From: JBIIUJ01 sp044340025
GTDB lineage: Bacteria > Pseudomonadota > Alphaproteobacteria > Caulobacterales > Aquidulcibacteraceae
Direction: 5' to 3'
Length of the DNA: 8,990 nucleotides
Assembly (NCBI GenBank): GCA_044340025.1
Contig: JBIIUJ010000109.1
Location: 1 to 8,990, forward strand
Part shown: one piece after another, positions 5,227 to 8,990 of the stretch
Position numbering within the stretch: position 1 is the stretch's first letter
Layout of the letters: every line of letters starts with the position of its first letter
Translations under genes and position numbers: made by a program
The notes under the pieces: model-generated
Told to the model about the DNA's origin: nothing
The model's input: the letters and a program-made list of their open reading frames with translations, nothing else
Databases searched by the model: none

Positions 5227-7380
5227 CTACCCCTGCGTCTGGGAACGGTTGGCTTCTTCCTGGCGCACGCGCTCCAGCCGCCGGGCTTCCTGCACCACAT
5301 AGACGCGGATGGCCTCCACATCGCTCTCGGCGATGAAGGGCTTGAAGCTGACCATGCCAGCCGAGGCGCGCGCGCCGTCCCAGACCACGCTGCGGAAGCT
5401 GGCGGGGTCTAGGATGGTCGGCGACAGGCGCAGGTCCGGCAGCAGACCGCCCACCACGCTTGCGCCGTGGCAGACCTGACAATGCTGGTGATAGACGGCA
5501 AGCCCCTGCGGGGCGGCGGCCGTCTGCACGCCTTCGACCTGAGCGAGATCGAGCAGGGCGCGCGCGGCGATTTCGTAGGGAGGAGCCGTGGCCTCGCCGC
5601 CCAGCCTGAACACCAGAAGTCGGCCGGGAATCGTGGCGGGCCGGTCCGGGAAGGCGAAAGGCGCAGCGATCGCGGCGCCGCCAAATCCCACCATCACGGC
5701 CACATATTGCTCGCCCCGCACGCGGTAGGTCACGGGCGGCGCGATGATGCCGTTGCCAGCCTGATGGGACCAGAGTTTGCGCCCGGAATCGGCGGCATAG
5801 GCGACAAGCTCGCCCTCCGGCGTGCCTTGAAACACCAGATCGCCCGCCGTGGCCAGAATGCCGCCATGCCAGGCGTAGGGCTGCTCCACCCGCCAACGGG
5901 CCTCCTGCTTTACGGGGTCCCAGGCGACGAGCTCGCCCTTCAGCATGGCGCGCAGAGCGAGGCGCTGGGCCTCATCGTCGGGCAGCATGGCGGTGAGGAT
6001 GTTGGTGCCGGTGTTCCACGCGCCCTGAAGGAATCGGAACGGGCCTTGCTGGCTCTGGAAGGCCGCGGGGATCAGCTGGGCCGGGATATAGACGAGCCCC
6101 GTTTCGGCGTTGAACGCCATCGGATGCCAGTTGTGCGCGCCAAAGGCGCTGGGGCTTTGCAGCACCATGCTGTTGTCGGGATAGCGCGCGCCTTCGGTCT
6201 CGATCGGCCGGCCCGTCTTGAGGTCTACCCCGGTCGCCCAGGTGATCGGCACGAAATTCCTGGCCGAGATCAGCTGCCCGTTCGTGCGGTCGATCACATA
6301 GAAAAAGCCGTTCTTGGGCGCCTGCATCAGCACTTTGCGCGGGGCGCCGTCGATCGTGAGATCGGCCAGCATGATGTGCTGGGTGGCGGTGTAATCCCAC
6401 GTTTCGCCGGGCGTGGTCTGATAGTGCCATTTGTAGGCGCCCGTATCGGCGTCGAGCGCGAGGATGGAGGAAAGAAACAGATTGTCGCCGCGCCCGCCGG
6501 ACCGGATCTGGTGGTTCCAGGGCGAGCCGTTGCCGACGCCGACATAGAGCGTGTTGAGGTCCGGATCATAGGCGACCGAATCCCAGACGGTGCCGCCGCC
6601 GCCCGTCTCTTTCCACGCTCCGTCAAACCAGGTGGGGCCCGCCTTGTCCGCCAGAATCGCGTCCGAAGCCGCCCCGTCGGGTTTCCCGTCCCGGTTGGGC
6701 ACGGTGTAGAAACGCCAGACGAGCTTGCCCGTCTCTGCGTCATAGGCCGAGACATAGCCGCGCACGCCATATTCGCCGCCGCCATTCCCGATGATCACCT
6801 TGCCGCGCACCACGCGGGGGGCCATCGTGATCGTGTAGGCTTGGGTCTGATCGACCGTGATCGTGGACCAGACCTCCTTGCCGGTGGCGGCGTCGAGCGC
6901 GATCAGCCGGCCGTCGAGCGCGCCCACGAAGATCTTGCCGTTCCAGGCCGCCACGCCGCGATTGACCACATCGCAGCAGGCTTTCTGCGCGGTCTCTCCA
7001 GGAACCTGAGGATCGTAGGACCAGATGAGATCGCCCGTTACGGCGTTGAAAGCGTGCACTTTCGACCAGGATGTCGTGGTGTAGAGCACCCCGTCGATGA
7101 CGAGGGGGCTCGCCTGATGACCTCGCGTCGTGTCGAACTCGGAAAACCAGGCCAGGCCCAGCGAGGCCACGTTGCCGGCGTTGATCTGGGCGAGCGGGGA
7201 GAAGCGCTGCTCGTCGTAGGTGCGGCCGTAGGAAAGCCAATTGTCCGGATCGGCCGCGGCTTCGACCAGGCGGGCTTCATCCACCCGAGCCGGTGGGCCG
7301 GCCGCGCCGGAGCCGGCCTGTTCACACGCAGCCAGCCCTGCCGCTGCGAGGGCCAGAAGCCCCCAGCCAAGTGCCCGCAT
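5227..7380 (-). CDS. PQQ-dependent alcohol dehydrogenase with C-terminal cytochrome c (quinohemoprotein), predicted lipoprotein
   Basis: The 717-residue product should oxidise an alcohol in the periplasm with PQQ and pass electrons through its own haem. The N-terminus MRALGWGLLALAAAGLAAC ends in a lipobox (LAAC, Cys19), followed by Glu, so an outer-membrane lipoprotein is likely. An eight-bladed propeller fills about 45-595. Visible active-site elements are the vicinal disulfide Cys135-Cys136 (KACCDVVNRG), Glu203 in GGEYGVRG, Asn284 in GVGNGSPWNH and catalytic Asp329 in GETWDYTATQ. Position 331 is Thr, not the Asp that marks lanthanide-dependent enzymes, so calcium is predicted. The cytochrome domain (about 620-700) has haem motif CQVCH (634-638) and likely axial Met676 in SAGMVSFK. 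The ATG at 7380 has GGGAGGAGG 5 nt upstream; a frame running further upstream lacks a signal peptide and is rejected. No PQQ synthesis genes are in view. Substrate is unassigned. Confidence 0.93.
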   Translation of the reverse strand: MRALGWGLLALAAAGLAACEQAGSGAAGPPARVDEARLVEAAADPDNWLSYGRTYDEQRFSPLAQINAGNVASLGLAWFSEFDTTRGHQASPLVIDGVLYTTTSWSKVHAFNAVTGDLIWSYDPQVPGETAQKACCDVVNRGVAAWNGKIFVGALDGRLIALDAATGKEVWSTITVDQTQAYTITMAPRVVRGKVIIGNGGGEYGVRGYVSAYDAETGKLVWRFYTVPNRDGKPDGAASDAILADKAGPTWFDGAWKETGGGGTVWDSVAYDPDLNTLYVGVGNGSPWNHQIRSGGRGDNLFLSSILALDADTGAYKWHYQTTPGETWDYTATQHIMLADLTIDGAPRKVLMQAPKNGFFYVIDRTNGQLISARNFVPITWATGVDLKTGRPIETEGARYPDNSMVLQSPSAFGAHNWHPMAFNAETGLVYIPAQLIPAAFQSQQGPFRFLQGAWNTGTNILTAMLPDDEAQRLALRAMLKGELVAWDPVKQEARWRVEQPYAWHGGILATAGDLVFQGTPEGELVAYAADSGRKLWSHQAGNGIIAPPVTYRVRGEQYVAVMVGFGGAAIAAPFAFPDRPATIPGRLLVFRLGGEATAPPYEIAARALLDLAQVEGVQTAAAPQGLAVYHQHCQVCHGASVVGGLLPDLRLSPTILDPASFRSVVWDGARASAGMVSFKPFIAESDVEAIRVYVVQEARRLERVRQEEANRSQTQG

Positions 7381-7416
7381 CGCCGCCTCCTCCCTGAGGG
7401 TTGTTCTGTTGGCAAA

Positions 7417-7446
7417 ACTATAGGCAGAGGCCGCGACGCCCCACAA
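7417..7446 (-). promoter_or_regulatory. Candidate promoter for the PQQ dehydrogenase
   Basis: On the minus strand TTGTGG (7446-7441) and TATAGT (7422-7417) are separated by 18 bp, a fair match to a housekeeping-type -35/-10 pair. A start of transcription near 7410 would give a leader of about 30 nt carrying the strong ribosome binding site. The call rests on pattern and position only. Confidence 0.4.
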
Positions 7447-7462
7447 TATGGGCCGGCCATAT
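7446..7462. repeat. Inverted repeat in divergent promoter region (possible operator)
   Basis: ATATGG (7446-7451) and CCATAT (7457-7462) are perfect 6-bp arms around GCCGG, and the partly overlapping GGCCGGCC is also palindromic. The element adjoins the predicted -35 box of the dehydrogenase promoter and ends 15 bp before the start codon of the divergent AI-2E-family gene, a natural place for a shared regulator. No regulator gene is adjacent. Confidence 0.35.
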
Positions 7463-7477
7463 CCGGAGTGTGTGTCG

Positions 7478-8521
7478 ATGTCGGTTTCCCGCAGCCTGAA
7501 CGTTTCCATGATGATCGTGGCGACCGGCGCGATCGTGGCGGCGCTGATCTGGTTTCGCGATATCCTTACACCGCTGGCGCTCGCGGTCTTCCTCTGGCTG
7601 GTGATCGACGGCTTTGCAGACGCGATCCAGCGCTGGATCAAGCCGGTGCCGCGGGGGCTGGCGCTAGGGGTGGCGATCCTGGTCACGCTGGCCGCCATGG
7701 CGGGAGTGATCGCCGTGATCGCTGAGAATGCAGCGCTTTTTGCGGGGCGGACCGCGGCCTACCAATCGCGCCTTAACGCGGTGATCGCGGAGGGCCATGC
7801 GCTTTTGCGGCTGGCGGGCGATCCGCCCACCGTGGGTCAGCTCTTTGCGCGGCTGAACCCGTCGCAATTCCTGGGCGAGATCGCCTCCGCATTCCAGGCG
7901 GTGACCAGCCAGAGCCTGTTTGTGCTGGTCTACATGGCCTGTCTGTTCGCCGCGCAGGCGAGCTTTCCAGGCAAGCTCGACGTGATCTTCCCCGATCCGC
8001 AAGCGCGCGAGCGGGCCCGCTCCGTCGTGGGCGAGGTGCGGCGCTCGATGGAGCAATATCTTTGGGTACAGACCGCCACGGGCGTCATGATCGCAGCGGC
8101 GAGCTGGCTCGTGTTTCTGGCGGTAGGGCTCGATAATGCGCTTTTCTGGGCGCTGATGGCGTTTCTGTTCAGCTATGTGCCGGTGCTGGGCGGGGCGGCG
8201 GGGTCTATCCTGCCCGCGCTGTTTGCGCTGGTGCAGTTTCCCTCGCTCGGTCCGGCGCTGATCGTGCTGGCGGCGACCCAGGCGATCCAGTTCGTGGTCG
8301 GCAATTTCGTTCAGCCCCGGATGACGGGCGACAGCCTGAATATTTCGATCCTTGTGGTGTTTCTGTCCCTGGCGCTCTGGGGTTCAATCTGGGGGATCCC
8401 GGGCATGTTCCTCGCCGTCCCGCTGACCGTGATGGGCATGATCTTGCTGGCTCAGTTTCCGTCGACGCGCTGGGCGGCGGTGTTGATGTCGGCGAACGGC
8501 CGACCGACAGGAAACGATTAA
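7478..8521 (+). CDS. AI-2E/PerM-family transporter-like membrane protein
   Basis: This 347-residue inner-membrane protein belongs to the family once called UPF0118 (PerM, TqsA/YdgG). Members have been linked to autoinducer-2 export and to ion or solute transport, so the substrate here should be left open. Hydrophobic segments lie at about 8-27, 29-47, 60-82, 144-163, 197-250 (several), 258-280 and 288-325, consistent with about eight helices. A less hydrophobic stretch (about 85-140) follows the third helix. The conserved C-terminal core is clear: FSYVPVLGGAAGSILPAL (231-248), then VGNFVQPRMTGDSLNISIL (274-292) and WGSIWGIPGMFLAVPLTVMG (301-320). I chose the ATG at 7478 because GGAG lies 9 nt upstream; the ATG at 7448 has no ribosome binding site and falls inside the palindrome. 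It is divergent from the dehydrogenase, and nothing in the sequence ties the two functionally. Confidence 0.88.
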   Translation: MSVSRSLNVSMMIVATGAIVAALIWFRDILTPLALAVFLWLVIDGFADAIQRWIKPVPRGLALGVAILVTLAAMAGVIAVIAENAALFAGRTAAYQSRLNAVIAEGHALLRLAGDPPTVGQLFARLNPSQFLGEIASAFQAVTSQSLFVLVYMACLFAAQASFPGKLDVIFPDPQARERARSVVGEVRRSMEQYLWVQTATGVMIAAASWLVFLAVGLDNALFWALMAFLFSYVPVLGGAAGSILPALFALVQFPSLGPALIVLAATQAIQFVVGNFVQPRMTGDSLNISILVVFLSLALWGSIWGIPGMFLAVPLTVMGMILLAQFPSTRWAAVLMSANGRPTGND

Positions 8522-8539
8522 GGACGATTCCGCGGCTCT

Positions 8540-8569
8540 CGGGCCGAACGGGGCCTTGCCCCGCGCCCG
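8540..8569 (+). terminator. Two-tier GC hairpin after the AI-2E-family gene
   Basis: An inner stem CGGGGC-CTT-GCCCCG (8549-8563) is enclosed by an outer stem CGGGC (8540-8544) with GCCCG (8565-8569), separated by a small asymmetric internal loop. It begins 19 nt after the AI-2E-family stop codon. Only a weak pyrimidine stretch (CTTTCG) follows, so termination may be partial or Rho-assisted. It probably separates this gene from the DUF2853 gene. Confidence 0.45.
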
Positions 8570-8637
8570 GCTTTCGCGTTCCGTGAGGGTCAGGCGTGCG
8601 GAGCCGCTGTCGCGCCCTGTTGTGAGGGAGGCCCTTG

Positions 8638-8970
8638 ATGAGCGTCGAACGGTATCTGGAAGATGTCCGGAAGTATGATTCCGCCGCCGAGGAATCCGTG
8701 GTGGCCGGGATTGTGCGCTATCTGGGCATTGCGCTGCGCTCGCGCGACGCCTCTCTCGTGTCCGGGTCAGACCCGGCCGAGCTGGAGCGGGTGCGCGAAA
8801 AACTCCTCAAGAAGAAGTTCGCGCTGTCAGATCCGGACGCAACGCTCGATGCGGCCATCAAGAGGGTGATGGAGACAATGAAGGCCGACCGCTCCAAGGA
8901 GCGCGTGACGGTCTACTACCTCCTCGCCGCGCATTTCGGAAAAAAAGACCTGTTTGTGAAGAAGGCTTAG
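8638..8970 (+). CDS. DUF2853 family small protein
   Basis: The 110-residue product matches my recollection of the DUF2853 family, small soluble proteins of unknown function found widely in proteobacteria. Recognisable stretches are YLEDVRKYDSAAEESVVAGI (6-25), the central GIALRSRDASLVSGSDP (30-46), LKKKFALSDPDATLDAAI (57-74) and the C-terminal RVTVYYLLAAHFGKKDLFV (89-107). It is charged and mostly helical, with no signal peptide, membrane segment or Cys. The length is normal for the family and the gene is complete. The ATG is preceded by AGGGAGG at 8625-8631, 6 nt upstream; the adjacent TTG at 8635 is too close to that site. It follows the AI-2E-family gene in the same direction after 116 bp containing a hairpin, so it is probably transcribed separately, though I see no clear promoter. 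Confidence 0.85.
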   Translation: MSVERYLEDVRKYDSAAEESVVAGIVRYLGIALRSRDASLVSGSDPAELERVREKLLKKKFALSDPDATLDAAIKRVMETMKADRSKERVTVYYLLAAHFGKKDLFVKKA

Positions 8971-8990
8971 CCGGCCCGCCGCCCGCTCTT

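Noticed and set aside
7448..7477. Earlier ATG for the AI-2E-family gene
   Set aside because: No ribosome binding site, it lies within the palindrome, and the later ATG at 7478 has GGAG at a workable distance and a normal N-terminus.
5467..7725. A 752-residue open frame on the plus strand opposite the PQQ dehydrogenase
   Set aside because: It mirrors the codon structure of a clearly real gene; its composition (rich in Gly, Arg, His, Asp) is typical of an antisense shadow in GC-rich DNA and no domain is recognisable.

Overview
The window is high-GC chromosomal DNA, most likely from an alphaproteobacterium. The order cannot be fixed from the sequence. The Caulobacterales/Maricaulales/Hyphomonadaceae side is my best guess, based on a CenR-type response regulator, an alphaproteobacterial chemoreceptor tip sequence and a DUF2853 protein. 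It reads as ordinary core and accessory chromosome. I see no tRNA, rRNA, CRISPR array, insertion sequence or phage gene.

Layout: (1) 1-566, plus strand, the 3' half of proB (glutamate 5-kinase), cut by the window edge. (2) 597-2285, minus strand, a transmembrane chemoreceptor, convergent with proB across a 7-bp-stem hairpin. (3) 2286-2743, a 458-bp AT-richer gap between divergent genes with no credible gene; it holds a 10-bp perfect inverted repeat and several smaller stems. (4) 2744-3901, plus strand, an OprB-like carbohydrate porin with a signal peptide. (5) 3905-4411, minus strand, a YkuD-fold L,D-transpeptidase-like protein with no signal peptide, meeting the porin tail to tail across 3 bp. 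(6) 4473-5159, plus strand, an OmpR-type response regulator that looks like CenR, divergent from the transpeptidase. (7) 5227-7380, minus strand, a PQQ-dependent alcohol dehydrogenase fused to cytochrome c, predicted to be a lipoprotein. (8) 7478-8521, plus strand, an AI-2E/PerM-family membrane protein, divergent from the dehydrogenase across a 97-bp gap with a candidate promoter and a palindrome. (9) 8638-8970, plus strand, a small DUF2853 protein behind a hairpin.

Strands alternate at nearly every junction, so most genes are probably single transcription units. The common theme is the cell envelope and periplasm: outer-membrane porin, peptidoglycan-type enzyme, envelope-type response regulator, periplasmic electron-transfer dehydrogenase and a chemoreceptor. 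The only pairings with real functional suggestion are the divergent transpeptidase/CenR pair and the divergent chemoreceptor/porin pair; both are inference from position. No obvious undescribed multi-gene system is present. The least explained part is the 2286-2743 gap.
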